Assembly (NCBI GenBank): GCA_016715195.1
Contig: JADKBB010000002.1
Location: 186,001 to 250,000 of the forward strand
DNA from: Candidatus Villigracilis proximus
GTDB lineage: Bacteria; Chloroflexota; Anaerolineae; Anaerolineales; Villigracilaceae
Reading direction: 5' to 3'
Length of the DNA: 64,000 nucleotides
The stretch's first letter is position 1. Every line of letters starts with the position of its first letter. Under the pieces are notes generated by a model. It saw nothing but the letters and a program-made list of their open reading frames with translations. It searched no databases and had not been told where the DNA came from. Position numbers and translations under genes: made by a program. This document shows positions 1-7,970 of the stretch, in pieces.

Positions 1-123
1 ATCTGGATTGTGTTCAATGGCCATGCACACATCCAGAATTACATCCTCGCCGTATGGTTTGGGCATGATCGCAAGTACTTCCTGCACAAGGATCTTCACC
101 CCTTGGTTTCTATTTACGGGCAT
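1..123 (-). CDS. Partial hypothetical protein (N-terminal 41 residues)
   Basis: Reading left from the ATG at 123, the minus strand is open to the window edge and gives 41 residues starting MPVNRNQGVKILVQEVLAIM. A strong Shine-Dalgarno sequence (AAAGGAGAA) sits about 7 nt before the ATG, so this is a genuine gene start rather than chance coding. I do not recognise the family. The visible part is soluble, without signal peptide or membrane segment. It is transcribed divergently from the PrsW-like/GAF gene beginning at 199, so the 75 bp between them should hold both promoters. Confidence 0.6.
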   Translation of the reverse strand, partial: MPVNRNQGVKILVQEVLAIMPKPYGEDVILDVCMAIEHNPD

Positions 124-198
124 GGCATATTCTCCTTTTAGTATTATTGTCCAGTATACCCGAGAGATTCCAGAAAAATATTCTGGGTCTTTTTCATA

Positions 199-1644
199 AT
201 GATAGGTATAATCCCGCCATCTCTTTTACAAAGGTATTCCCTTATGGCAACACTCATCAGCGCCAGCTTTTCTTTTATTATCTTGATCGTCATGTATAGC
301 TTTGGTTTGTACACCAGACGCAACTTTCGCTGGGTACTGCTTAGCTTGATCTGGGGCGGAATCGGATTTGGCCTTTCCTATCTTCTTGATCAACAATCCA
401 TTGCGGCAGGATTGAATCCGGCTGTGATGCTTATTCTCGTTCTGCCTATTATTCAGCAAATCCTCGCGTCACTTGGCGTTTTGGCAGTTGTCCACTGGGA
501 GAAATTTGACAATCTGGTGGATGGTTCTGTCTACGGTTTCGCCAGTGGGCTTGGGTATGCGATGGGCAGAACGCTTGAGTATTCCCTCAATCATCCTGAA
601 GATAATCTTCAAGGTGTGTTGTCCACGCTCTCCACCGTCCTTGTTTTAGCTACTGCCTCGGGGATCGTAGGCGTGGTAATGACCCAGTTCTACTTCAAGC
701 ATCGCGTTCAACGTGTAATCACTTTACTCAGCGGATTGGGTGCCAGTATTGGGTATATTGTGCTTTTTAATTATCTTGTGATCCAAAAGGTCGGCGGTGA
801 CATCCTGCCGCTTTCATTTGGAATTGGCGGCGTTACGTTGATCGGCCTCCACATTACGGGTCAACTTCGTAGTGTGTTGATCCGCCTTGGCATTGAAAAA
901 CGCCGCGCTGACACACTGCTTGAGATCGTGATTCCGATCGGCGTGCAATTGGCTAGTGAGAAAAATTTTCAGAAACTACTCGAAAGCATGGTGATCGAAG
1001 CCAAATCCTTTTGCGGCGCTGATGGCGGCACACTTTATCTGCGAAAAGGCAACATGCTGGAGTTTACCGTTGAGCGCAACGAATCTCTCAACATTGCGAT
1101 GGGCGGTGCAAGCGGAACGCAGATCACCATCCCGCCGTTACAGTTGTATATGGAGGAGGATAAACCCAATCATCGCAATCTTGCCTGTTATGTCGCATTG
1201 ACCGGTAAAACGGTCAACATTGATGATTCTTATGAAAACAAACAATTTGATTTTTCCGGCGCAAGAGAGTTTGATAAAAAATATAACTATGCTTCCGTGT
1301 CCTTTTTGACCATTCCGCTAAAAAATAGCATTGGCGAAGTACAAGGTGTGCTGCAATTGTTAAACGCATTAGATTCAAGAAAACAATATGTTTCTTTTGA
1401 CAACAACTTGCAGCAGTTAATGGAATCTTTTTCCTCACTTGCTGCTGCCGCTTTGGAAGGATATATTCTCGAACAAAGTCTGCGTAAAGAGATTCAGGAA
1501 TTGCGGATTGAAATTGATCAGGTCAAACGTGAGCGGCAAGTGGCGGAGATCACTGATAATAGCTACTTTAAAAACCTGAAGGAAAAAGCACAGCAAATGC
1601 GGGAGTCTAAAAAGATCAACCCGAAGAATAAAAAAGCCGCCTGA
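199..1644 (+). CDS. PrsW-like multi-pass membrane protein fused to a GAF domain
   Basis: About 480 residues. The N-terminal ~235 residues form roughly seven hydrophobic segments. They include DGSVYGFASGLGYA, close to the glycine-rich motif of PrsW/CPBP-type membrane proteases (DGxxYGxxxGLGFAxxEN). The glutamate pair (EExxK) and the final EN of active PrsW are not seen, so proteolysis is doubtful. Residues ~245-430 match a GAF sensor fold (FCGADGGTLYLR, then LTIPLKNSIGEVQGVLQLLN), and the last ~50 residues are a charged coiled coil. It is probably a membrane-anchored sensor without a visible output domain. The first ATG is at 199; an ATG at 244 preceded by AAAGG at suitable spacing may be the true start. 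An intrinsic terminator overlaps its stop codon. Confidence 0.75.
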   Translation: MIGIIPPSLLQRYSLMATLISASFSFIILIVMYSFGLYTRRNFRWVLLSLIWGGIGFGLSYLLDQQSIAAGLNPAVMLILVLPIIQQILASLGVLAVVHWEKFDNLVDGSVYGFASGLGYAMGRTLEYSLNHPEDNLQGVLSTLSTVLVLATASGIVGVVMTQFYFKHRVQRVITLLSGLGASIGYIVLFNYLVIQKVGGDILPLSFGIGGVTLIGLHITGQLRSVLIRLGIEKRRADTLLEIVIPIGVQLASEKNFQKLLESMVIEAKSFCGADGGTLYLRKGNMLEFTVERNESLNIAMGGASGTQITIPPLQLYMEEDKPNHRNLACYVALTGKTVNIDDSYENKQFDFSGAREFDKKYNYASVSFLTIPLKNSIGEVQGVLQLLNALDSRKQYVSFDNNLQQLMESFSSLAAAALEGYILEQSLRKEIQELRIEIDQVKRERQVAEITDNSYFKNLKEKAQQMRESKKINPKNKKAA

Positions 1645-1659
1645 CAAGGCGGCTTTTTT
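1631..1659 (+). terminator. Intrinsic terminator after the PrsW-like/GAF gene
   Basis: A-rich 5' arm with GCCGCC, loop TGACAA, then GGCGGC and six T. The stem overlaps the last codons and the stop (1642-1644). Because the 5' flank is A-rich it could also act on minus-strand transcripts arriving from rsmD. Confidence 0.85.
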
Positions 1660-1673
1660 CATAATTTTGGAGT

Positions 1674-1691
1674 CCATCAGCAAGCTGATGG
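1674..1691. repeat. Short palindrome (REP-like) in the rsmD 3' spacer
   Basis: CCATCAGC-AA-GCTGATGG, a perfect 8-bp inverted repeat with a 2-nt centre. It has no T-tract, so it is not a typical terminator. Similar tight palindromes of unrelated sequence occur at 18032-18047, 33895-33908, 37612-37632 and 62691-62707, all in spacers. Confidence 0.5.
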
Positions 1692-1724
1692 CTTGAAGCT
1701 AAATTTTGCCCAGAATTATTTTCG

Positions 1725-1754
1725 TGACTTCACTTCTCACTTCTTGTTACTTCT
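1725..1754. repeat. Short-period ACTTCT-type tandem repeat overlapping the rsmD stop
   Basis: On the plus strand the words ACTTC, ACTTCTC, ACTTCTTG and ACTTCTG follow each other with a period of 7-9 nt. The repeat runs into the last codon and stop of rsmD. It resembles in style the short-period spacer repeats at 3903, 7923, 14652, 35749 and 59571. Confidence 0.45.
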
Positions 1755-2301
1755 GATCGTAAAAGATCAACAACGTACTTCCGTATTTTCTTTGTTCGCC
1801 TTCCACCAAATTCTTTAAATCCATTTCTTCATATTCAGTCGGGTCGATCTGCACGATCACGGTTCCATCATCGGTCAGCCAGCCCATGTGGTCGTCAATT
1901 AATTTCAAGGCTTGCACCCACATCTCTTTATATTGCGGCGGCGCGATGTAAATATATTCAAATTGTTTATCAGGTTGCGCCGCCAGCATACTGAAGGCAT
2001 CGCCTTTGCGTACTTCCGTTTGATTGGTGAAGCGGCAATTCGCAATATTCTTTAAGATGGTGTCCACTGGTTCACGGTTTAGATCAGAGAAACGCACATA
2101 AGCCGCACCGCGACTCAATGCTTCGATTCCGATCGCGCCTGTGCCGCCAAACAGATCCCACCATTTTGAGTCGACCACATCTCCTTGCAAAATATTGAAC
2201 AGCGCCTCTTTCACGCGGTCCATCACGGGGCGGGTTGTATCACCCGGCACCGACAATAATTTTTTCCCTCTGGCTGTTCCAGCGATCACACGCAGACTCA
2301 T
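1747..2301 (-). CDS. rsmD: 16S rRNA (guanine-N2)-methyltransferase RsmD family
   Basis: 184 residues, the usual RsmD length. RsmD methylates G966 of 16S rRNA with S-adenosylmethionine on the assembling 30S subunit. Visible are the N-terminal RVIAGTARGKKL, the family signature TRPVMDRVKEALFNIL, and the SAM-binding loop DLFGGTGAIGIEALSRGA. The catalytic motif, normally (D/N)PP(Y/F), reads APPQY here, so the usual acidic/amide residue is alanine. The start at 2301 is chosen because AGGAG lies about 8 nt upstream; longer forms reading into the upstream gene lack this. The ATG overlaps the stop of the URO-D family gene (ATGA-type overlap), which implies translational coupling. Confidence 0.9.
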   Translation of the reverse strand: MSLRVIAGTARGKKLLSVPGDTTRPVMDRVKEALFNILQGDVVDSKWWDLFGGTGAIGIEALSRGAAYVRFSDLNREPVDTILKNIANCRFTNQTEVRKGDAFSMLAAQPDKQFEYIYIAPPQYKEMWVQALKLIDDHMGWLTDDGTVIVQIDPTEYEEMDLKNLVEGEQRKYGSTLLIFYDQK

Positions 2302-3275
2302 GATTCCACGCTCCTGCGCGCCGCAACCAAATTCCCATGTGACGCTGTAACCGGCACCACACATCCCGTGCCGAGGATGAAGCGTTGACCTCTTGTCTGC
2401 TTAATGGCATCTGCCGCTTCTTCCTTAACTGTAGCCTGATCCTCGAAAACAAGAGAACCTTGTCTCAAGCCGCCGCACAACGTACCCCGAAAGAGACTCT
2501 GCGCCTCTGCCAATGATGGATACGTCTCACGGTCATGCCAGTTGACAATCTGAAAATTCATCAATCTCAGCAATGAGAAGTAGACTTCCTTGCCATGCAA
2601 ATGCAGCATATTGCACCACAGATCTTGCGTAGGTTCGAGCACCATTTGGTCAAAGGGTAGACCAAAGTTCTTGTATTCATCCAGCGAAAGGACATCCGCC
2701 TGCGCATGTTGTACCGCGTAAAAAATACCATCCACGCCAATTTCGGTTATGGCTTCGATGAATTTTGCTGTGGTCTTTGCGATGGTATCCAGTCCCTTCA
2801 TCACTGCTTCGGGATGTGTACGCAAGTGCTTAAGCAGCAGATCGTTGCCCGCCAAATTCTTGGCCTGTGACAGTGGGTTAAAGATCGTTTGGATCATCGG
2901 AGTCTCAGGGCTGAGATTCTGCCGAATGAGACGGAGACAGGCTAACTGTCCAGAAAGATGCGGGGAACTCGGCTCAAGCACGGACAGTTTTTCCCAGTCC
3001 GCTGGCTCAGTGATGACACGTTTGGTATATCGCCTTGAACCTTCTGTGTCGTCCATCCACTTGTCTTCCACGCCCCAGCCTTTGACAGCAAACGATGAAG
3101 CCGGCGTGACTTTGACGATGTCGAAATCATAGGTCTCTTGAAAATGCAGAGTCGAAGCCGCGAGGGTTTCGGGATTCTGATCGTCAACAGGGAAGTGACG
3201 CCAAAGGGCGATGGGCGTGCGGTCGGTTTTTTCGCCGTTGAGGCAGGCTTGAATACGTTCACGATGTGTGGTCAT
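2298..3275 (-). CDS. Uroporphyrinogen decarboxylase (URO-D/MtaA) family protein
   Basis: 325 residues, full length for the URO-D fold. The start MTTHRERIQACLNGEKTDRTP is the standard opening of URO-D family enzymes, and the end RFILGTGCVVP matches the family's C-terminal GTGC(xx)P motif. The arginine-rich N-terminal motif of true HemE (RQAGRYxxEY) is absent, so this is more likely one of the uncharacterised decarboxylase/corrinoid-methyltransferase-like members than the heme enzyme. The start is supported by GAGAAG 6 nt upstream. It overlaps both neighbours by 4 nt (GNAT upstream, rsmD downstream), forming a three-gene unit. Confidence 0.8.
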   Translation of the reverse strand: MTTHRERIQACLNGEKTDRTPIALWRHFPVDDQNPETLAASTLHFQETYDFDIVKVTPASSFAVKGWGVEDKWMDDTEGSRRYTKRVITEPADWEKLSVLEPSSPHLSGQLACLRLIRQNLSPETPMIQTIFNPLSQAKNLAGNDLLLKHLRTHPEAVMKGLDTIAKTTAKFIEAITEIGVDGIFYAVQHAQADVLSLDEYKNFGLPFDQMVLEPTQDLWCNMLHLHGKEVYFSLLRLMNFQIVNWHDRETYPSLAEAQSLFRGTLCGGLRQGSLVFEDQATVKEEAADAIKQTRGQRFILGTGCVVPVTASHGNLVAARRSVES

Positions 3276-3874
3276 AGTATCTTCTCGATTCGATGTCTGG
3301 TGTACTTTCCTTCGCGGAAAGTTTTGGTGATGGTAAATCCGTTTGACAGGCACATTTTGAGGCTGGCCTGATTGCTGATCTCAACACTGCCGACGATGCG
3401 TTTGTAGCCGGCGGCGCGGACCGCTTCGAACAATCCGCGCTGCAGGGTGCCGCCCATGCCCATGCCGCGATAATTTGGGTTGATGGTGAGGTACAGGCTT
3501 TCGATCGCGTCGGCTTCGTTTTGCATTTGCGTTCGTATCGTTAAACTGGAGACCACCAATTGCACAATCGCCAGCGGACGAGTGAAGGCTGCTTTGATAA
3601 TTTGCTTAATGAACCATGCGCGGTCGCTCGTGAGTTGACCGGTCAACGCGGCGGGTTCCGGCGCGGCGATGTTATAGCCGATCAATTCGCCGGTTTCGTC
3701 ATTTTGCGCATACACCGCCACGACTTGTTTGTTTTTATATACGATCTCAAAATATCGCTCTACGAATGGATAGCCCAACTCTGAAAGCAATCCATGATCT
3801 CCCATGTGGATCTCGGCCAGTTTGGGCAGTAGCTCGGGCGCGATCTCGTGAAAATTGTGAATGGTATATTTCAT
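3272..3874 (-). CDS. GNAT family N-acetyltransferase
   Basis: 200 residues. The acetyl-CoA binding motif A is clear: YLTINPNYRGMGMGGTLQRGL at about residues 126-146, where RGMGMG matches Q/RxxGxG/A. It is followed by SNQASLKMCLSNGF, the common motif B (N...A...YxxxGF). The substrate is not predictable. The upstream part carries a hydrophobic stretch (~residues 88-112) that may be part of the core. It is first in a tight set with the URO-D family gene and rsmD; their stop and start codons overlap. A repeat-containing spacer (3903-3974) precedes it. Confidence 0.8.
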   Translation of the reverse strand: MKYTIHNFHEIAPELLPKLAEIHMGDHGLLSELGYPFVERYFEIVYKNKQVVAVYAQNDETGELIGYNIAAPEPAALTGQLTSDRAWFIKQIIKAAFTRPLAIVQLVVSSLTIRTQMQNEADAIESLYLTINPNYRGMGMGGTLQRGLFEAVRAAGYKRIVGSVEISNQASLKMCLSNGFTITKTFREGKYTRHRIEKIL

Positions 3875-3902
3875 CGCTTCTCTTTAAGGGCTAATTAACT
3901 AG

Positions 3903-3974
3903 GATAAACAGAGATGAACAAAGTAGCAAGATAATGTTTAAAAAGCTATCTCCGTTTATCTTTGTTCATCTCTG
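3903..3974. repeat. Inverted short-period spacer repeat
   Basis: CAGAGATGAACAAAG at 3909-3923 is the exact reverse complement of 3960-3974. Each arm is built from short repeated words (GATAAACAGAGATGAAC). The loop is about 36 nt. There is no T-tract. The element lies between the FemAB-like gene and the GNAT gene. Confidence 0.6.
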
Positions 3975-3982
3975 GTTAAAAA

Positions 3983-5005
3983 CTACGCCAGACCACGCAC
4001 CAAATGCGGACCCATCATCCGCACCAGAAATGCCGGCGTGCGCTTCCAGACTGCGATCGCGATCTGGAACTTCGGATTCTTTTGATTTAACACCGGCAAT
4101 GGATGGCCGGGTGCGAGCCAGTGCCAATAGGCGAGCAGCTTTTTGCGCGGCGCCCATTTCATTTTGAATATCTCATTTCCCGAGCCGACCAGACTGCGGC
4201 CAAGATCGAAGGTCTTTAATCCCTTTTGAATGCCGCGCTCGATGACACTCCAGTATAAAAATTCTCCTGCGTAATTCGAGCGGACATAACGCAGAATATT
4301 GGCGTGTAAATTAAACATCGTATCGCCCTGATAAATAAAGACTCCGCCGCCCGCAATTTTTCCCTGCGGATCATATAACACCGCAAATTCAAGCGTATCA
4401 CCTAAATGCTGAGCCATGCTTTTTAGATAATCTTTTGTGTGATACGGCGAACCTAATTCATGCATACTGCGTGCCAGTGCTTCGTAAATATCATCCAGAA
4501 TATCAAGATGACCATAGCGGACAGAGAATCCCTTTTTGAGAGATTTACGCACATGATTGCGATGATCGGACGAAAATCTCTTCATCATTTCATCTGATGT
4601 GGCGGGAAGATCAAGCAGATAGGTGTAATAAGCGGGGTGTTGCACCCAGTTTTCGGGCGGGGTTGATTCGCCTTCGTCAAAACGAATGGCGGCGTATTCC
4701 ACTTTGGTTTCTTCAGCGAGGCGGCGGGCTTCATCCAATAAAAGATCACGCGCAGCGGAATTCTTGTAGGCGAATCCGCCGTAACTGCCGAAGGGTGAAG
4801 TCACGAGATAGTGACCAAAGACCGGATGCTTCACTTCGACCAATGTCAGCGCGGATAAAGTCTGCGAATCTTCGGTCACTGTCATGCGGTGAACTTTGTA
4901 ATCGTAAACCTCATTCACAAAATCAGACCAGCTGTCCAAACCGGAAAAACTTAACTGCGGTTCAAGGTCTGGTGAATGTATCTTGTCAACGCGTTGTACT
5001 TTCAT
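3983..5005 (-). CDS. FemAB-like peptidyl/aminoacyl transferase (GNAT-fold, BioF2-like)
   Basis: 340 residues, two GNAT-like halves as in FemAB-family proteins. The central segment FSSDHRNHVRKSLKKGF is the diagnostic motif (RN.RK..K.G) of the FemAB/PEP-CTERM-associated subgroup. It is followed by GGGVFIYQGDTMFNLHA and the C-terminal substrate-loop region FDLGRSLVGSGNEIFKMKW. Known members transfer amino acids or acyl groups to peptidoglycan or exopolysaccharide precursors in the cytoplasm. The start ATG overlaps the stop of the polysaccharide deacetylase by 4 nt, so both are co-translated and belong to the envelope polysaccharide cluster. The exact substrate cannot be told. Confidence 0.75.
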   Translation of the reverse strand: MKVQRVDKIHSPDLEPQLSFSGLDSWSDFVNEVYDYKVHRMTVTEDSQTLSALTLVEVKHPVFGHYLVTSPFGSYGGFAYKNSAARDLLLDEARRLAEETKVEYAAIRFDEGESTPPENWVQHPAYYTYLLDLPATSDEMMKRFSSDHRNHVRKSLKKGFSVRYGHLDILDDIYEALARSMHELGSPYHTKDYLKSMAQHLGDTLEFAVLYDPQGKIAGGGVFIYQGDTMFNLHANILRYVRSNYAGEFLYWSVIERGIQKGLKTFDLGRSLVGSGNEIFKMKWAPRKKLLAYWHWLAPGHPLPVLNQKNPKFQIAIAVWKRTPAFLVRMMGPHLVRGLA

Positions 5006-5838
5006 TGGGTACTCTCTTTGATGAATTGGTCAATTGTGGAAATGGGGAAGGAGCGCAGCAGGTCATGCAGAAATGCTGATTTATCAAGTATGAACACATA
5101 CAACAACGGGTTGACTGAAAGTCCGCGCATGAATTCGGCCGGCCATTTTTTGGGTGAAACAATTTCATACGGGTGCAGGAAGATCACCGGGCTTAAGCCT
5201 GCCTTCAATTGTTTTTCGATGATCTTGAAAACCATACGGGGGAAAAGTCCGCTCATCATGCTTGAGCCGTAGGGAAATTCACCGCCCATCACCAGCGGCA
5301 AATTCATATTGCGCGGCGCCTGAAATTGTGCAGGCCGCCCAAATAAAGGATACGTGCTGACGGGTAATTCCCAGATATTACCTTTTTGTAATAACGTGCC
5401 GGCGGGCGCGTATAGTGATGAACTGTAGCCAAAATTATTTTTTTCAAGCAGCGGATACACATCTTCAATGGTCTTGATCATCGGAGCGCGAAACCCGCGC
5501 ACCTTGTATTGATTTCTCCACGCTGCCGAAGAATGCAGATCATGTTCGATATCTTCGAGTACCGTCAACGGGCGATGCACCTGACAGTGAAAGCCAACTT
5601 CGTGTCCGGCATCCGCTATTTTTTGCGGCAGGCTTGGGTACCACTCCACCAATTCACCAACCAGATAAAAACTGGCCTGCACATCTTTTAATTTTTCAAG
5701 GATCGGGTCGAGCGCGTCATTTGCAAATCCATCATCTAAAGTACGGCGTTCCTGCGGAGAAAGAAAATCATATTTGCGTGAAGGCGCAAACCATGATTCG
5801 TAGTCAATTGTCAGCAACAAACGTGGAGAAGGACTCAT
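5002..5838 (-). CDS. Polysaccharide deacetylase (NodB/DUF3473-like family)
   Basis: 278 residues. The NodB homology motifs are present: TIDYESWF near the N-terminus (motif 1 aspartate), GHEVGFHCQVHRPL (metal-binding His pair), and RGFRAP (motif 3). These enzymes remove N-acetyl groups from surface polysaccharides. The family member that works with FemAB-like proteins in exosortase/EPS loci has the same layout, and its partner is the next gene here. The ATG at 5838 is chosen; it has no Shine-Dalgarno sequence, but a TATAAT box lies 9 nt upstream, suggesting a leaderless mRNA. No signal peptide is visible, so it probably acts in the cytoplasm or at the inner membrane face. Confidence 0.85.
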   Translation of the reverse strand: MSPSPRLLLTIDYESWFAPSRKYDFLSPQERRTLDDGFANDALDPILEKLKDVQASFYLVGELVEWYPSLPQKIADAGHEVGFHCQVHRPLTVLEDIEHDLHSSAAWRNQYKVRGFRAPMIKTIEDVYPLLEKNNFGYSSSLYAPAGTLLQKGNIWELPVSTYPLFGRPAQFQAPRNMNLPLVMGGEFPYGSSMMSGLFPRMVFKIIEKQLKAGLSPVIFLHPYEIVSPKKWPAEFMRGLSVNPLLYVFILDKSAFLHDLLRSFPISTIDQFIKESTQ

Positions 5839-5847
5839 AGGGCGCAA

Positions 5848-5853
5848 ATTATA
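5848..5853 (-). promoter_or_regulatory. TATAAT -10 box 9 nt from the deacetylase start codon
   Basis: On the minus strand GCTATAAT is followed by 9 nt and the ATG at 5838. Transcription would start at or next to the ATG, giving a leaderless transcript. No clear -35 hexamer is seen at 16-18 nt. Confidence 0.45.
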
Positions 5854-5881
5854 GCATGGCGATAAAAATGAAGAATGCAGG

Positions 5882-7873
5882 TTACTCAGAACATTTTATT
5901 TCGTTCATAAAAATTCCGATCTGTCTTGCGTTCATATTGTTTTGCTTGATGAATAAATTTTTCCATACTACACACACGCCTTTGCGCATTGCCGGATCTT
6001 CTTTTATTATTTTTTCGGATAACTTCTCCGCATCCTTGATCTCACCTTTGAGTGCGTGCGCCTCAATGAAGATCAACCACTCGTTGGGATCTTCCGGTTC
6101 ATACCCCTTTGAAACTGCTTCTGTTTCGAGGGCAATGACTTTGTCTGTGTCATTCATCTGCATTGCGAGCTCGGCCTTCGTGAAGTAATAGCACCATGTA
6201 TGCTCCGGCTCCGTAGACAGGAACTCAGGCACGGCAGGCTTGTCGGGATCAGTGATAATGCGCGAAAGATTCGAAAGTGGAATGGTGTTGACCAGCGTAT
6301 CCGGCAGGCGTGAGTAAATATCAGCGTCACCGCGAACGGGGTCAAGCACACGCAAACAGCCGTTGACCGGCATGTAGATCACAACCGTATCTGTCGTGGA
6401 GCCGCGAAAGTTCACTGTCCGGTAGGCGAATGAAATCTTTGTATCAGGATCAAGTGACGGGAGGGTGGGTCCGCCGATGCGTTTTTCGCTGAAGATCAAT
6501 GCATAAGGCAGATTTCCGGCTGGTGTGTAATCTGGTGCGTACATCCAATTGATCGGACCGGTGAAGGATAAATCAGGTTCGTATTCGGTGGGCAGTTGAT
6601 GAGTCAATAAAACGGTGTTGGGTTTCAGTGCAGGGATGCGCCATGACAACTGCCAGTAAATTTCGCTTTGCTTTTCCCAGTCACGGCGGAAGATGTTGGC
6701 GTTATAAAATTGCTGTCCGACGCCGAGCGCGATCATTGCAGTCACAACATACATTCTGAAACGGCTGTCTTTAAATATCAACTCGATCAGCCCGATGGCA
6801 AAGAGAACGGAACCGATCATCATTGAGATCATGAAACGGTCGTAGCCGGTTTGTAACCTGAGCGGAAGTTCTGCGGCGAGAGAAGGCAAACGTCCGAGCA
6901 AAATTCCGATCACGCCGATGAACATTAGCGAGAGTGCGAAGTTCCGGCTTTCGCCTGTCCCTTTGAAGTGCTGAATGTAAAAATAGCTGATAAAGACAAA
7001 GAAAACAGCGACCAGACCCAAAGTCAAAATGGATGATGGCGCGGTTAAATGAGTGGAGACCAGCACCAGCACTTGAATCCAGATATATAAACAGGCTTTC
7101 CAGAGCGTGTCGAGTACATCCATGAAAAGTGAAAGCGGCGTGGCGTTGTTGACCGAGGTCACTTCGTAGGAGTTGTAGGGGCCAAATCTATAGTAATAGA
7201 CCAGCCAGAGCGCATTGAGAATCCAGACGACCAGATACGGCCACCAATGCTTGAGCGTCTCGCGCACTCGTGAGAAGATGCTGCCGCTGAAGAAGAAAAA
7301 TAAAAAGAGTGCGCGCATGCCTTCCAGACCAAAGAAATATTCAGTGGGGAAGATGCCGCAGATTTGCAGTAAGACGGCGATGATGATATAGGTCAGCGGG
7401 CGTTCGGCGCGTAAGGCTTTGAAGGTGTAGCCGAATGAAAACAGATAAAAGATAAAGGGAATTAATTCCTGATTGATATGTGTTAATGCTATGTAGTGCT
7501 GACTGTAACCCGGAAAGACGATCAGCAAAAGCGCCGCCGTCACTGCGATGCGCGGACGTTCAGGCCATAACTGGCGTAACATCCACCAGGTGCCGAAGCC
7601 CATCATGAAGCGGATGAATAGAGCAAATCCCTGCCAGTAGATCGGCAGGGGCGGCAGGAGACTGGTGGTGAAATAAAAGATCGGACCAAGAAACGGGCGG
7701 AATGGTGCAAATGCCGGATTGAATTCGGCGGGTCCCATGAATTTTGCGATCCAGGCGAAAGGCCAGTCGTCCCAGTAAAAGCCTATGAATGGAATGAGCA
7801 ATCCATAGGCGAGGACGGTGGTGATGAGAAAAAGAAAGGGAATGTTTCCCGATTTAAGTCGAAGATTTTTCAT
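5882..7873 (-). CDS. Multi-pass membrane protein, probable GT-C glycosyltransferase-like
   Basis: 663 residues. The first ~390 form about ten to twelve transmembrane segments. The first extracellular loop starts FYWDDWPFAW, an acidic pair directly after TM1, as in GT-C fold polyprenol-dependent glycosyltransferases. The C-terminal ~230 residues are soluble and end in an alpha-helical part resembling TPR helices (AKAELAMQMNDTDKVIALETEA). I do not recognise a named family. It stands just downstream of a second GT-C-type protein (7971-9516) and upstream of the deacetylase, so a role in assembling or modifying a surface glycan is inferred. No strong ribosome binding site is seen at the ATG. Confidence 0.7.
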   Translation of the reverse strand: MKNLRLKSGNIPFLFLITTVLAYGLLIPFIGFYWDDWPFAWIAKFMGPAEFNPAFAPFRPFLGPIFYFTTSLLPPLPIYWQGFALFIRFMMGFGTWWMLRQLWPERPRIAVTAALLLIVFPGYSQHYIALTHINQELIPFIFYLFSFGYTFKALRAERPLTYIIIAVLLQICGIFPTEYFFGLEGMRALFLFFFFSGSIFSRVRETLKHWWPYLVVWILNALWLVYYYRFGPYNSYEVTSVNNATPLSLFMDVLDTLWKACLYIWIQVLVLVSTHLTAPSSILTLGLVAVFFVFISYFYIQHFKGTGESRNFALSLMFIGVIGILLGRLPSLAAELPLRLQTGYDRFMISMMIGSVLFAIGLIELIFKDSRFRMYVVTAMIALGVGQQFYNANIFRRDWEKQSEIYWQLSWRIPALKPNTVLLTHQLPTEYEPDLSFTGPINWMYAPDYTPAGNLPYALIFSEKRIGGPTLPSLDPDTKISFAYRTVNFRGSTTDTVVIYMPVNGCLRVLDPVRGDADIYSRLPDTLVNTIPLSNLSRIITDPDKPAVPEFLSTEPEHTWCYYFTKAELAMQMNDTDKVIALETEAVSKGYEPEDPNEWLIFIEAHALKGEIKDAEKLSEKIIKEDPAMRKGVCVVWKNLFIKQNNMNARQIGIFMNEIKCSE

Positions 7874-7922
7874 GAGGCTTTTTCACTCGTTGCTTTATTT
7901 GAAGACTGTTTTAATTCTCTTT

Positions 7923-7957
7923 GAACCACAGATAAACGCTGATAAACACTGATTTTT
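7923..7957. repeat. Short-period spacer repeat (GATAAACxCTGATAAAC)
   Basis: Repeats of the 10-11 nt word GATAAAC(G/A)CTG between the two GT-C-type genes (ACCACAGATAAACGCTGATA...). The same vocabulary (GATAA, CGCTGAT, AAACAGAGATGAAC) appears in the spacers at 3903-3974 and 59571-59650. It has no inverted partner of useful length. Confidence 0.5.
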
Positions 7958-7970
7958 ATCAAAAAGCGCT

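Noticed and set aside
2298..3275. Calling the URO-D family gene hemE
   Set aside because: The N-terminal RQAGRYxxEY motif of HemE is absent and there are no heme genes nearby.
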